Below are positions 34,284 through 43,419 of a DNA stretch of 64,000 nucleotides, piece after piece. Made by a program: the position numbers and the translations under genes. The stretch's first letter is position 1, and each line of letters opens with the position of its first letter. The stretch comes from DATGKG01 sp963851325 (GTDB lineage: Bacteria; Desulfobacterota; Binatia; Binatales; Binataceae): NCBI GenBank assembly GCA_963851325.1, contig CAWKOR010000002.1, positions 124,001-188,000 of the forward strand, read 5' to 3'. The notes beneath the pieces are model-generated. The model was given only the letters and a program-made list of their open reading frames with translations, was not told the origin of the DNA and did no database searches.

Positions 34284-35426
34284 ATGATAGACTTTGAACT
34301 AACCCCGGCAGACGAAAAGGTTATCGCGGCGGCGCATGAGCAGGCGCTCATCGGAAGGCGCTATGCCGAGTACTACGACAAGCACGAAGACGAACTACCA
34401 CCCGCGCAGTTTCCCGAAGCAGCGAACCATCCGAGCATGGTGCAGATGGCCGAGGAAGGAGTGGTGGGAAGCAGCGGCGCCAGAATCCTTCACTCGCTGG
34501 TAATGTTGGAAAACTCATGGGGTGGACTAGGACTCCACCGCAGCCGATGGGGCCTGGGCAACACGGTGCTGGAAACAGTTGCTACGCGCGAACAAATCGA
34601 GAAGTGGAAGGACTACACGATCTCGATAGCGATCACCGAACCGAGTGCCGGATCAGATCCCGCCAACATAAGGACTATCGCAACCTTCGATCGTGAGACT
34701 GACGAATGGGTCCTCAACGGAGAGAAGATCTTCATCTCGCAAGCACAGTCAGCCGATGCCGCGATGGTATTCTCTCGCTTCGTCGCTCCGGACGGGACCC
34801 GCGGCATGACGACTTTTCTGGTTGAAAAAGGAACCCCTGGATTCAGCGTCGGGCCGCAACTGAAAAAGCTCGGCATTCGGTCGCACGACACCTGCAATCT
34901 GCTGTTCGAGAATTGCCGCATCCCCGAATTCAATCACATCAAGGGCGACTTCAAGTCTACCATGTCGGTGTTCAACGATTCGCGTCCGATGGTGGCCGCG
35001 ACCGCGCTGGGCGTCGCCCGCGCGGCACTTGACTTCACTCGCGAAAAGCTTACTGAAAACGGAATTGAAATCGACTATGGTTGCGGCGCGCGAAGCCGCA
35101 CCGCAATTGCCGACCGGTTCATTCGGCTCGAGGCGGCGCACGAGGCAGCCTTGCTCACGGTGCTGCGTTCCAAATGGCTGGAGCAGCAGAATGTTCCGCC
35201 CAAGGTAGAAGCTTCCATCGCGAAGGCCGCGGGCGGCAAGGCCGCGAGGAAGATCACCCAGGGATGCATCGAGCTGCTAGGTCCCGAAGCGCTTTCAGAA
35301 GACCATCTGCTCGATAGATGCTTCCGCGACGGACGCATCTTCGACATCTATGAAGGCGCGGGCGAAATTCAACGCCTCATCGTAGCGCGTGCAATCCTTG
35401 GCTACACCAATCGCGACCTGCGCTAG
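34284..35426 (+). CDS. Acyl-CoA dehydrogenase
   Basis: The 380-residue flavoenzyme shows SIAITEPSAGSDPANIRTIA (FAD-binding signature 1), EWVLNGEKIFISQAQSADAAMVFSRF, KLGIRSHDTCNLLFENCRIPE, IEIDYGCGARSRTAIADRF and the C-terminal RIFDIYEGAGEIQRLIVARA with catalytic-type Glu357. It introduces a double bond into an acyl-CoA and passes electrons to ETF. It is second in a two-gene operon with the shorter homologue, divergent from the ring-oxidation operon, and probably part of the same route. A strong hairpin follows the stop. Confidence 0.93.
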   Translation: MIDFELTPADEKVIAAAHEQALIGRRYAEYYDKHEDELPPAQFPEAANHPSMVQMAEEGVVGSSGARILHSLVMLENSWGGLGLHRSRWGLGNTVLETVATREQIEKWKDYTISIAITEPSAGSDPANIRTIATFDRETDEWVLNGEKIFISQAQSADAAMVFSRFVAPDGTRGMTTFLVEKGTPGFSVGPQLKKLGIRSHDTCNLLFENCRIPEFNHIKGDFKSTMSVFNDSRPMVAATALGVARAALDFTREKLTENGIEIDYGCGARSRTAIADRFIRLEAAHEAALLTVLRSKWLEQQNVPPKVEASIAKAAGGKAARKITQGCIELLGPEALSEDHLLDRCFRDGRIFDIYEGAGEIQRLIVARAILGYTNRDLR

Positions 35427-35447
35427 GACTGATGGCGCGAAACTTTA

Positions 35448-35484
35448 GTCGCGACGGCTTTCGTGATTTGAAAGCCGTCGCGAC
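35448..35484. terminator. Bidirectional intergenic hairpin
   Basis: A perfect 15-bp stem (35448-35462 with 35470-35484, GTCGCGACGGCTTTC and its complement) has a 7-nt loop. It lies between the convergent stops of the acyl-CoA dehydrogenase and the G8 protein. There is no real T-tract on either side, so it may act more as an mRNA-stabilising or bidirectional terminator structure. Confidence 0.7.
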
Positions 35485-35491
35485 TTGATGA

Positions 35492-38400
35492 TCATGATGG
35501 GGGCGGTGGGGTCGTGCAACCGGGCGGCTCGGGTGGGTCATTCGCCGGCTTGTAGTGCGGAAAGTTGTTACCTACCCCGCCCTCTTGAACGCGGATTACG
35601 TTGATGCTGCTATCGGTTGCCAACACCATTTTGGCGTCGAGCGGTGGTGTCGGCGGCGTTCCATAAGTCACATACGGGTCGGGACAAGCCGAGGCTGCCG
35701 GGTTCCAGGTAGGATCGTCCAGCACGATGCCATAGTCCCAACATCCTTCCGCGGGGCATACATAATAACTCTCGCCGCCGGTCTTGGAAGGACAGAAATA
35801 TGGGTCGGAGGCCCCGCCGGTGCAGGCTCCCAATGGAGAAGGACCGGTTGCATTCGGCCGATTCTGAGCAACGTTCAAGAAGAGCCAGCCCGTCGCAGGA
35901 TCATAGAAGTATTTATCCAGAACCGGCTTCCCATTGGCGGTCAAATCGGTGAGTGCATTAGCTTTACTGAGTGTGTTTTTTGGAAAGAAACACAGCTCGC
36001 GCGACGGATCGGTTTGGACCGAACCAGCCGGGCACTGATTGTTGATTCTAGGATATACCCCTACCGCGGGACAGTTTTGATCCTGGACATAATTCTGCTT
36101 GTCGAGGTTGAAGCATGCTTCAGTGGAAGTCAGACCATTGGACTGACCGTCGATCTGGTTATAGGCGGTTCTGATCAGAGTGTCGCTGGCGTCGACTCCT
36201 CCGCCACCCCACGACCTATATCCTTGAGTGACCGTAAAGAAGCCGTCCTTGGGATGACCGTTGGCAGAGTTGGTGCCGGTTCCCTGGTAACAAATGCCAA
36301 TTCGCACGTAGAAGGGCGAACCTGCAGACGAGTCGGGTTTCACGGTGTCCACGGTTGCTACGTGCACCACCTTGGGAATACCCGCGCTGGCGGTAACAGT
36401 GTAGCCGTATCCGCTTTGTACCTTAGGCTCCCAGATTCCCTGACCATTGCGTCCGGTAAGATCCATTCTGGCGTGCTGCAAAAGCATCCCACTGAACTCG
36501 GTGGAGTCTTTGGTAAATGACACCGTCTGATCATGACGACAGGTATCTTTCGTGGGGTCATGGACGCACGGGTTGGGATCAGCTCCGGGTGGGGTTATGT
36601 CAGGGAAGAGTGCTTGAAACTCCAGAGCACCTGGCGCGCCCGGAGAGAAGTTTGCAGTAGCTCGCCCTTCCTGCCCGAAATCTTGTCGGCCGGTGGCTTG
36701 ACATTCGTCGACCGAACCACCGGGATCGCCGCCGGCGGCATTCAACTCGAGATTATTTAGCGAGATAGGATGGACGTGACCGCTTAAGCTATCGCAACTA
36801 CCGGTCTTGGCTCCGGTACAGCATGGCGCTGGAAGACCCGGTCCGGCGCAGTCGTTAGTAGCGATGGTTGCCGAGGAATAACCCCCAAGCGTCCCGTCGA
36901 GATCGATAATCGCGGTGTTCTTGTCGCCATCATTGAAGGAAGAAATATTTACTTTGCTGGTGTAAACCTGATGCCGAAAATCGGTGTTGGTCCAGGTCAG
37001 CTTCTCGCTTGCGGTAGCGACGGGATAGGAGCTGATGTTGCCCTGGAACCATCCTAAAGCGGCATCGCCCTCGTAGCCCCCGTTGGGAGGTGGAGGATTC
37101 GGGCTCGGGGGGGTGTTCAGGTATGCCAAGTCAGTGGTGGTAAGCAGTGAGCTTGGGTCTTCTTTGAAATTCACAAAATGGTTTTGAAAGATCAGCGCGG
37201 GTCCGTCGTAAATCATATATCCCGCAAAATTCCAGGCGTTGCCCGGATAGCCTAGATTGATGAAGTCTCCACCAGTCCCGAGTGATCCTTTCTTTGCGGA
37301 GGTCTTGTCGATGCAACCAAAGGTCGAGCCACCGGCACCACCGAAACCGATTATGAGTCTCAAGCCGGGACAAGGTCCCCAGCGGTCGACATTGTTCTCG
37401 CTGATACCCACCACCACCGAATCCTCAAGCAGCGAGTAGATTCCGGGATAGTTGCCGTCCGGGCCACCCGAAGTCACTAGTGAGATACTGTCACGATTGG
37501 TCGCAAGTCGCGCGTCCTTCACGGTGTAAAAGCTGGGACGCAGCCAAACTCCGCGGAACCGGTTACGAGTCGCGGTTATTCCTGTAAACTCCGCCATCGT
37601 AGCGTGGCTGGTAGGGGACTTTACCCCGTTCTGGTACGGCTGCAACGCTTCGGCGCTAATGTCCTGCTGGTCTCCGCTGTAGAGGCCCGAGTCACAACCA
37701 TGAACGCGATTGTTAGTGAACTCGCCGTGTGGGTCTCCTATGCCGGTAAAAGTCCCCACGGGTATGAACTTCTTATTGCTGAAATCGCCCTTTATCGGCG
37801 GGACATACCAATAGCCCTTACCCTCGCCTTGACATCCGGCGATCGAATTGCCATGCAGTTTGGCGCTCGGGTTAACCAGCCAGAATCCCGAAGGTGGCTC
37901 CAGGTAGAATTGCCCTTCCGAGCATGGCGCGTCCTTGATGCGAATATACGATCCATTGTCAGGAGTATCAGGATTGCCGAAGGAGAAGCATCCTCCCGTG
38001 GTTCCATTGGATTGATCGTCAGTGTCAGGAACCAGGAATCCGTCGTAGGCAAGCTTCGCCTGATTAACCAGATTGTCACCCACCCACCAATACTGCTTGA
38101 TCAGATCGTCTCGCTTGTAACCCGAATTATTGCTCTGATCGAATGAATCGTTGATGTCAAAAGAGTTGCTCATCGCGCTCAAGCCGAGATTGTTGTTGAA
38201 GGTGATGTTATCCTCGTTGCCGATTTCCTCGTAGAAGATGTGGCCGATGATTCGGGCGCAGACGTTGTTGGAAAATGTCACATTTTGAGTCGAGTGCACC
38301 GTGATGCATTTGTTGTAGCTGTGATCGATGCTGTTCGAGTCGACCAGCACTTTGGCACCGCTCAGATCACCATCCATATGGAAGTGAATCGGATAGCTGC

Positions 38401-39643
38401 CGAGCTGATCCTTGCCGAACTTTTGCAGCTCCACCCCCTGAATCGAAACTTCACCAAAGCCCTCGATGAATCTCAGTTCACCACCCCAATGGTTGCTGCT
38501 GCCGGTAGCGGGAGTGTCGGCGGTGAACTTGATGTTGCGGCTGATGAGACCGACTTCAGCGCGTTCATCAACCCCATAGTTCCTGGTGGCGTCGTCGCAA
38601 TAGGAGGCTGGAACCGTCCCTCCGGCGCAACTTGGCGAAGTACCTGTCGAGGGCGGGGCCGAGCCGAAGTGGTAGAACTTGAGCGGCTGGGAAAGGTTGA
38701 CGATGCGTCCGTTCGCAGTGAGATCGCCGAAGCTCTTGATCTGTACGAACTCGGTCTCGAAGGGACTGTAGCCGGTACCGGCAATTGCGATCCAGTCGTT
38801 GACCTGCCAACTTGCACCCTTCTTTATTCGATCCGAACTGTTGGCATTGGCTATTACATCGTCAGCTACGATGATCGCGGCGTCCGATTGAGCCGGGCGC
38901 TTCACATTGTGGGCCGCATCATAGGTTGTGGGACCGGCGGCATCGGCGAGATAGGTCCAGCTCACTCCATTCGACTTGACGCCCTTCGCCCCGTACAGCT
39001 TGAGTGATCCGCCCGCCTCGACCTCGATGCCCTTGGTGTATCCTGGGCACGGACCCGTGCACGTCTGCTTGTTCCCCTTAAAGGTTACCGTTACCTGGGT
39101 CGCGGGGTTGATGGTGCCGATCGGGCACATTGGGTTGCCAATTTCGAGACTGCCGAACACCTGTATTCCAGCGGTTTGGAGAGCCAACGGCAATTGCGCA
39201 GTCCGATCGAAAATCGTCAGCGTGCTACCGGCATTTATGGTGATCTTGTCGACATTGTTGTTGGACTGGTCGAGATAGACCTTTATCCCACCAGCGCTCT
39301 TGCAGTCTCCGGTCCCGTCCATCCCTCCGATAACCACGGCGTCAGTGGGTTTTCCGGTACATTTGGACAATTTGATGAAACCATCTTGAACCTCACACTC
39401 CGATGGAATGGGACCTGGTGTTGCCTCCGGGGTGGCATTGACTCGACGTGGAGGAACCCGGCGTCGATAGCTCGCAGAATGTGAGGAGGCCACAAAGCCA
39501 GCTAACGAAACCAGGATTGCGACGAAAGAAAGGCCAGCGACCAGACGCAACAAGACTCTACCTGAAGAGAAATACCGGAGCCGATTTTTTTCACCCTTAA
39601 GAAGGCAGACTATGCGGGTTTTGATTGATTCGCTTTTGATCAT
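35492..39643 (-). CDS. Giant G8-domain / parallel beta-helix exported protein (CEMIP/TMEM2-like architecture)
   Basis: The 1383-residue protein has an N-terminal hydrophobic segment (about 30-52) preceded by a basic stretch, so it is exported and perhaps membrane-anchored. Residues 130-230 look like a G8 domain (ITINAGSTLTIFD, TAGIQVFGSLEIG, TQVTVTFKGN, GIEVEAGGSLKLYGAKG). Residues 360-490 form right-handed beta-helix turns with the pattern ELQKFG...GSYPIHFHMDGDLSG, SIDHSYNKCITVHSTQNVTFSNN and GHIFYEEIGNEDNITFNNNLGL. This closely recalls the vertebrate CEMIP/TMEM2/PKHD1L1 family, in which CEMIP and TMEM2 act on hyaluronan. Many Cys and Gly/Asn-rich loops follow. Function here is unknown; polysaccharide binding or cleavage is a guess. 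Confidence 0.75.
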   Translation of the reverse strand: MIKSESIKTRIVCLLKGEKNRLRYFSSGRVLLRLVAGLSFVAILVSLAGFVASSHSASYRRRVPPRRVNATPEATPGPIPSECEVQDGFIKLSKCTGKPTDAVVIGGMDGTGDCKSAGGIKVYLDQSNNNVDKITINAGSTLTIFDRTAQLPLALQTAGIQVFGSLEIGNPMCPIGTINPATQVTVTFKGNKQTCTGPCPGYTKGIEVEAGGSLKLYGAKGVKSNGVSWTYLADAAGPTTYDAAHNVKRPAQSDAAIIVADDVIANANSSDRIKKGASWQVNDWIAIAGTGYSPFETEFVQIKSFGDLTANGRIVNLSQPLKFYHFGSAPPSTGTSPSCAGGTVPASYCDDATRNYGVDERAEVGLISRNIKFTADTPATGSSNHWGGELRFIEGFGEVSIQGVELQKFGKDQLGSYPIHFHMDGDLSGAKVLVDSNSIDHSYNKCITVHSTQNVTFSNNVCARIIGHIFYEEIGNEDNITFNNNLGLSAMSNSFDINDSFDQSNNSGYKRDDLIKQYWWVGDNLVNQAKLAYDGFLVPDTDDQSNGTTGGCFSFGNPDTPDNGSYIRIKDAPCSEGQFYLEPPSGFWLVNPSAKLHGNSIAGCQGEGKGYWYVPPIKGDFSNKKFIPVGTFTGIGDPHGEFTNNRVHGCDSGLYSGDQQDISAEALQPYQNGVKSPTSHATMAEFTGITATRNRFRGVWLRPSFYTVKDARLATNRDSISLVTSGGPDGNYPGIYSLLEDSVVVGISENNVDRWGPCPGLRLIIGFGGAGGSTFGCIDKTSAKKGSLGTGGDFINLGYPGNAWNFAGYMIYDGPALIFQNHFVNFKEDPSSLLTTTDLAYLNTPPSPNPPPPNGGYEGDAALGWFQGNISSYPVATASEKLTWTNTDFRHQVYTSKVNISSFNDGDKNTAIIDLDGTLGGYSSATIATNDCAGPGLPAPCCTGAKTGSCDSLSGHVHPISLNNLELNAAGGDPGGSVDECQATGRQDFGQEGRATANFSPGAPGALEFQALFPDITPPGADPNPCVHDPTKDTCRHDQTVSFTKDSTEFSGMLLQHARMDLTGRNGQGIWEPKVQSGYGYTVTASAGIPKVVHVATVDTVKPDSSAGSPFYVRIGICYQGTGTNSANGHPKDGFFTVTQGYRSWGGGGVDASDTLIRTAYNQIDGQSNGLTSTEACFNLDKQNYVQDQNCPAVGVYPRINNQCPAGSVQTDPSRELCFFPKNTLSKANALTDLTANGKPVLDKYFYDPATGWLFLNVAQNRPNATGPSPLGACTGGASDPYFCPSKTGGESYYVCPAEGCWDYGIVLDDPTWNPAASACPDPYVTYGTPPTPPLDAKMVLATDSSINVIRVQEGGVGNNFPHYKPANDPPEPPGCTTPPPPS

Positions 39644-39707
39644 GGTTACAGCCCTTCGAGTTTACAAATTGTGAGATGACTTCTCTTTCGAGTCGGCTCA
39701 CCCTCGC

Positions 39708-41210
39708 TCATTGATAATAGCGAGGTATTCCTCGCTGCTTCGCTGACTTGTGTGCTTTGAAGGCCCCGGTGCTGAACTGTGGAAGAGTAACCCGCGCCGC
39801 ACTTCCGCTAGTTGTACCAATGGGGAAGAACTTTACGCCCCGGCCATTGTCGCATTTGAACGAGGTGCTGAGCCCGGCGCAGCTCCCGACAGGCAGCGAG
39901 GTACTCAGTGAGGAAGGATTGATCCGGAACCTGTGCAGATTAATCTGGGCCAGGAAGGTGTAATCGTCATCCGCAACATAGCCGAGATTGCGACAACTAT
40001 CGACGTTGGTTGCGTAAGGGAAGTTGGCCGGCGAGAAGACATTTCCATTGGGATCGTTCGGTATCGTCGCGTTTACGCTCGAGACCCGGTTGTCCGTTAG
40101 TTGCTTCATTTTAGAAGTTGGCAGGAACAGCAAGGCAATCTGATTACCTCCCTGCGCGGTCATAAAGGCCTGATGGGTAAGCGGATTGATGGCCACCCCG
40201 GGCATCCCGGGCGCTCCGGTTCCGGTATCGTGGTTGACAGAATTGGGTGGCGTGCCGCCCTCCTTGAGGATGCAGTTCAAATTTCCGCTGCCCTCGATAG
40301 TCGCTCGATGAAGATTGATGACCGACGCGATGGGCGATTCGAAGTTTCCCGCCACCCATATGTTGGTGGTCGGATCAACCGCCATTCCGTCCGGATCGGC
40401 ATCGAGGGTTTCCACGTTCGAGTCGTCCAAAAAACAAGTTTCAGCGCCGGGCAGGTTAAGCCCGAGAAGCTGCGGGCTGATAGGATCGGAGGAATCCAGA
40501 GAAATCGCGCTCGAGGGATTCAGCGCGAAGCTATCAATGTCGAAGAGTGTCACGATCAGCGGCCCGAAACTACGCGTCGCCAGGTCGAAAGTGGCCTGCC
40601 CAGTGCATCCACCGAAGCCTTCCGTGCAATCGGTGAGAGAATCGCTCATCGATACCAGCGCAGTGCCGCTCTTGGAGTCGACCACCACTCCCGAAGTTTC
40701 CGCTGGGCGGCTGCCGACCGGGAATAGCACGCTGGTTAGCGAATAGTCAGACTCGTCAATCAGCAGCATCCTTCCTGTGCCAAGAACGTTATCAACCAGG
40801 ACCAGGACGGTGCCGCTTTTGAAATCCACTGCCGCGGAACGCGGCAACGCAATGAGGCCGATATCAATGATCTTCACCAGCGGATTTTGCTGGTCCGGAT
40901 CCACACTCAGATCGAGTACTGCGACCTGGCCGTGCAGATCGGCGTTCAGATCAGGCAAAGGAACGTAGGCTCGCTGACGTTTGCAATCCACCGCCACTAC
41001 ACTGGTTGTGGTCAAGTTGGTGGGGCTGCCCCTCGTGACACTGCCGTTGTCGCCGCCGCCACATCCTGCCAGAGACCCAAGCAAAAAGATCGCGCCTGCA
41101 GCGACCACTACGTTCACGACCAGGTCGCATCGCGCCCACAATCGCGCGCCGTACTTCCGTGCCGCGCTCGGGTTTGAATTCGAAGACCTACTCCCTCGCT
41201 CGATGATCAT
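39708..41210 (-). CDS. Predicted lipoprotein with YncE-like beta-propeller
   Basis: ATG 41210 has GGAGGAATA upstream and starts a 500-residue protein with a basic n-region, a hydrophobic core (VVNVVVAAGAIFLLGSLAGC) and a lipobox at LAGC. The mature part has propeller-like repeats: VVAVDCKRQRAYVPLPDLNADLHGQVAVLDLS, SAAVDFKSGTVLVLVD, MAVDPTTNIWVAGN and VAINPLTHQAFMTAQGGNQIALL. These are of the type that often records name-value summaries in surface lipoproteins. No catalytic motif is seen. It lies 64 bp upstream of the G8 gene on the same strand and may be co-transcribed with it. Confidence 0.75.
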   Translation of the reverse strand: MIIERGSRSSNSNPSAARKYGARLWARCDLVVNVVVAAGAIFLLGSLAGCGGGDNGSVTRGSPTNLTTTSVVAVDCKRQRAYVPLPDLNADLHGQVAVLDLSVDPDQQNPLVKIIDIGLIALPRSAAVDFKSGTVLVLVDNVLGTGRMLLIDESDYSLTSVLFPVGSRPAETSGVVVDSKSGTALVSMSDSLTDCTEGFGGCTGQATFDLATRSFGPLIVTLFDIDSFALNPSSAISLDSSDPISPQLLGLNLPGAETCFLDDSNVETLDADPDGMAVDPTTNIWVAGNFESPIASVINLHRATIEGSGNLNCILKEGGTPPNSVNHDTGTGAPGMPGVAINPLTHQAFMTAQGGNQIALLFLPTSKMKQLTDNRVSSVNATIPNDPNGNVFSPANFPYATNVDSCRNLGYVADDDYTFLAQINLHRFRINPSSLSTSLPVGSCAGLSTSFKCDNGRGVKFFPIGTTSGSAARVTLPQFSTGAFKAHKSAKQRGIPRYYQ

Positions 41211-41668
41211 TATTCCTCCGTAGAGGGTAGAGTTGTTAGGTGCCTGCGAGAGCGCCGCGGTCCGCGCGAAATATTTCGCGACGCAAGTCCGCATGCTGTC
41301 GTCGGAAGTAATTCTGATCGGGTGGAGACAGAAAGAGACAACCCAAATCCTGGCCTTGCCGTTTCTGCGCTGAAACAGTCAAGAGATCTTGGCGGTATCG
41401 GTCCTCTCGGCTGTCGTCGACAATCTGACCAGCTCAAGAACTGCCTCCCCCACACAAAGGCATGTAATCGAAGATAGTCTCCCAATAGTGTGCAAACGAG
41501 AACTAACTACCGCAGACGCTACGTCAAGACAAGCGATTTGTTCAAATAGCCTCTTTGAACGGATTTTGGCGCCAGGTTTGGTCTATCGCCATTCAGAAAG
41601 CGCATTGGACCGTCCGAATCGCCTCGATTCGATGTCAGGTAATCGGGAGCAGTCGGAATCGCGGACCA
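41211..41668. other. Intergenic region without a credible gene
   Basis: This 458-bp stretch lies between the lipoprotein start and the glucokinase stop (both minus strand). It should contain the lipoprotein promoter. The open frames here have no recognisable protein features and no RBS, and I see no repeat or clear hairpin. Confidence 0.5.
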
Positions 41669-42463
41669 TTATTTCGCCGGCGGAGCCCACAGCTTGATGC
41701 CGCCCAAGAGGCCTTCCATATTGCTGACCAGTTTCACATTAGGTGGAAGTTTGCCGTCGAGCAGTCGGGCATTGCCGCCGCCGATGTACAGCCGATCGTA
41801 GTTGAAGGTCCGCTGTAGGTCGCCGATGGCCTCCATCAACAGCTTGATCCACTTCTTTTTCCCTTTTTTCGCCAGCGCTCGATTTCCCAGCTCCTCTTCG
41901 TAGGTCTTGCCTTTGTGAAATGGATGATGCCCTAACTCCATGTGAATCCGTCTGCCGTCAGCAAAGATGACCGACCCCACCCCGGTGCCCAAGGTGATGA
42001 CCAGTTCAATGCCGCGCCCCCGGATGCATCCGAGCCCCTGCACGTCGGCATCGTTGGCCATCCGCACCGGTTTGCGGAGCCGCCTGGCAAGCTCCTTCTG
42101 CAGCGGATAGTCGTTCCATCCCTTGCCAAGGTTGGCCGCCGTATATACGACACCGTCTTTGACCACCCCTGGAAATCCCACCGAGGCACGGTCGAAGCTT
42201 CGATGCTGCTCCGCAAGTTGCTGCACGATTTTCACGACCTTCTTTGGAGTCGCGTTTTTTGGCGTGGCAATCTTGGTCCGTTCGGTGACCGGCCGCCCGT
42301 TAGCGTCCAGTTTTTCGGCCTTGATACCGGTGCCGCCGATATCGACCGCCAGGGTGAGGGGCTTGCGCTCCGCCTTGGCCGGGTGCTCGGCAAGAGCAGG
42401 GCTGGACTTCTGTTCCCGTCGCGTTCTTTTAGCGGCCTGGTTTATAGTCTGATCAGTAGTCAT
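41669..42463 (-). CDS. ppgK: Polyphosphate glucokinase (ROK family)
   Basis: This enzyme phosphorylates glucose using inorganic polyphosphate and/or ATP. ATG 42463 has AGGAAGG upstream and gives 264 aa. After a basic 30-residue extension come LAVDIGGTGIKAEKLDANG (phosphate loop), SVGFPGVVKDG, ANDADVQGLG (catalytic Asp), VITLGTGVGSVIFADG and HHPFHKGKTYEEELGNRAL, which is typical of the PpgK branch of ROK kinases. It is divergent from the peptide cluster and probably unrelated to it in function. Confidence 0.9.
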   Translation of the reverse strand: MTTDQTINQAAKRTRREQKSSPALAEHPAKAERKPLTLAVDIGGTGIKAEKLDANGRPVTERTKIATPKNATPKKVVKIVQQLAEQHRSFDRASVGFPGVVKDGVVYTAANLGKGWNDYPLQKELARRLRKPVRMANDADVQGLGCIRGRGIELVITLGTGVGSVIFADGRRIHMELGHHPFHKGKTYEEELGNRALAKKGKKKWIKLLMEAIGDLQRTFNYDRLYIGGGNARLLDGKLPPNVKLVSNMEGLLGGIKLWAPPAK

Positions 42464-42576
42464 AGTGCCTTCCTGGTCACTCCTGCGGGATGCGCTAGCA
42501 TAGCCGAGCCGATCGATGCTATCGCGCTGCCACCCCATCCAATGTGCGGTTTGGCAGCCCCAGGAGAGCGCCGCGT

Positions 42577-42603
42577 TTGACATATCCGCGCCGACGCTAT
42601 TAT
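42577..42603 (+). promoter_or_regulatory. Predicted promoter of the peptide (RiPP-like) operon
   Basis: A perfect TTGACA (42577-42582) is followed by TATTAT (42598-42603) at 15-nt spacing, a little short. A start near 42610 would leave a leader of about 37 nt before the first peptide gene. It is the only good match in the 183-bp divergent region reading toward the peptides. Confidence 0.55.
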
Positions 42604-42646
42604 CTGAGTGCGGAATCCATTTCTTGACGTAAGGGAGGGACCGATT

Positions 42647-42856
42647 TTGCGGAATTCAAAGCAGATTGATCTGTCAAAGCTGGCGACTGAATCGACCAGC
42701 GAAATCGCATCGATGGTTCGAGAACTCGAGGGGCCTCCACCGGTATCGGATCCGCGATGGCCGACCCGATTCATCTCAGCAGCGAGCAAGCTCGCGCCGC
42801 CGCGATGGCCTGCGCGTTTCATCACAGACATAAAGAACGCTCCCAAAAGAGACTGA
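42647..42856 (+). CDS. Putative RiPP precursor peptide 1 (two core units)
   Basis: The start is TTG 42647, with GGGAGGG 7 nt upstream. The GTG at 42608 would put the RBS inside the gene. The product is 69 aa. Residues 7-29 carry the shared leader (IDLSKL...SEIASMVRELEG). The remainder holds two 16-residue units beginning RWPTRF (37-42) and RWPARF (53-58), each followed by I-[S/T] and a K..AP element, ending KNAPKRD. It is first of four tandem paralogues in front of an alphaKG-HExxH hydroxylase gene. No signal peptide, TM segment or cysteine is present. The role as precursor is inferred from size, leader/core layout and neighbourhood. I do not recognise a named family. Confidence 0.75.
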   Translation: MRNSKQIDLSKLATESTSEIASMVRELEGPPPVSDPRWPTRFISAASKLAPPRWPARFITDIKNAPKRD

Positions 42857-42902
42857 CAATTTATCGATCACCGAATCTAGCGTCGCGATACCCGAGGCTG
42901 AA

Positions 42903-43127
42903 ATGCAACTACAAGCAAAAACCATCGACCTGACTCGCTTGGAGAACGACGCGACCAGCGATGTTGCATCGATGGTCGATGAGTTGGAGGGCCATTCCCC
43001 ACAGGAGTTGGCAACGTCGAATCGGCGCTGGCCCGCTCGATTTATCAGCGCAGGCCCAAAGCCCGCTCCGCCGCGATGGCCGATGCGCTTCACCTCGTAC
43101 CAAAAGAAAGCTCCGAGCAGAAACTAA
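42903..43127 (+). CDS. Putative RiPP precursor peptide 2 (two core units)
   Basis: ATG 42903 has GAGG 5 nt upstream. The product is 74 aa. The leader (IDLTRL...SDVASMVDELEG, residues 8-30) aligns without gaps to peptide 1. A short HSPQELATSN spacer follows, then core units RWPARF (42-47) and RWPMRF (58-63), exactly 16 residues apart as in peptides 1 and 3, and a KKAPSRN tail. It lies 46 bp after peptide 1. Like its paralogues it is Cys-free and basic at the C-terminus. Confidence 0.75.
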   Translation: MQLQAKTIDLTRLENDATSDVASMVDELEGHSPQELATSNRRWPARFISAGPKPAPPRWPMRFTSYQKKAPSRN

Positions 43128-43167
43128 GTCTGGACAGAATCAGCGATAGCAATGGAGGGGAGCGCAC

Positions 43168-43389
43168 ATGAAGGATGCGCCAGACAGGATTGACCTTATC
43201 GGTCTCGCGAACGATTTGTCAGGCGATGTTGCATCAATGGTCGGGGAACTCGAGGGAACCGGCCTGGAAGAACTGTTATCTGTTCGCTGGCCGAGTCGAT
43301 TCCTCACTGCGAGCGAGAAAGACGCACCTGCGCGATGGACGAACCGGTTCGCTACCGCAGGGCCCAAGACCGCGCCGAGCAGGCGTTAA
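43168..43389 (+). CDS. Putative RiPP precursor peptide 3 (two core units, second divergent)
   Basis: ATG 43168 has GGAGGGG 7 nt upstream. The product is 73 aa. The leader reads IDLIGL...GDVASMVGELEG (8-30). The core units are RWPSRF (40-45) and RWTNRF (56-61), again 16 residues apart. The second has lost the proline that follows Trp in all other units. The tail is PKTAPSRR. It lies 40 bp after peptide 2. Variation within a fixed W..RF frame suggests selection on Trp, Arg and Phe. Confidence 0.75.
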   Translation: MKDAPDRIDLIGLANDLSGDVASMVGELEGTGLEELLSVRWPSRFLTASEKDAPARWTNRFATAGPKTAPSRR

Positions 43390-43419
43390 GCCTGATTTTC
43401 GCGAAGGAAAGAGGGAACC

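Noticed and set aside
41389..41697. 102-codon plus-strand ORF between the lipoprotein and ppgK
   Set aside because: Overlaps the 3' end of ppgK antisense, no ribosome site, no protein features.
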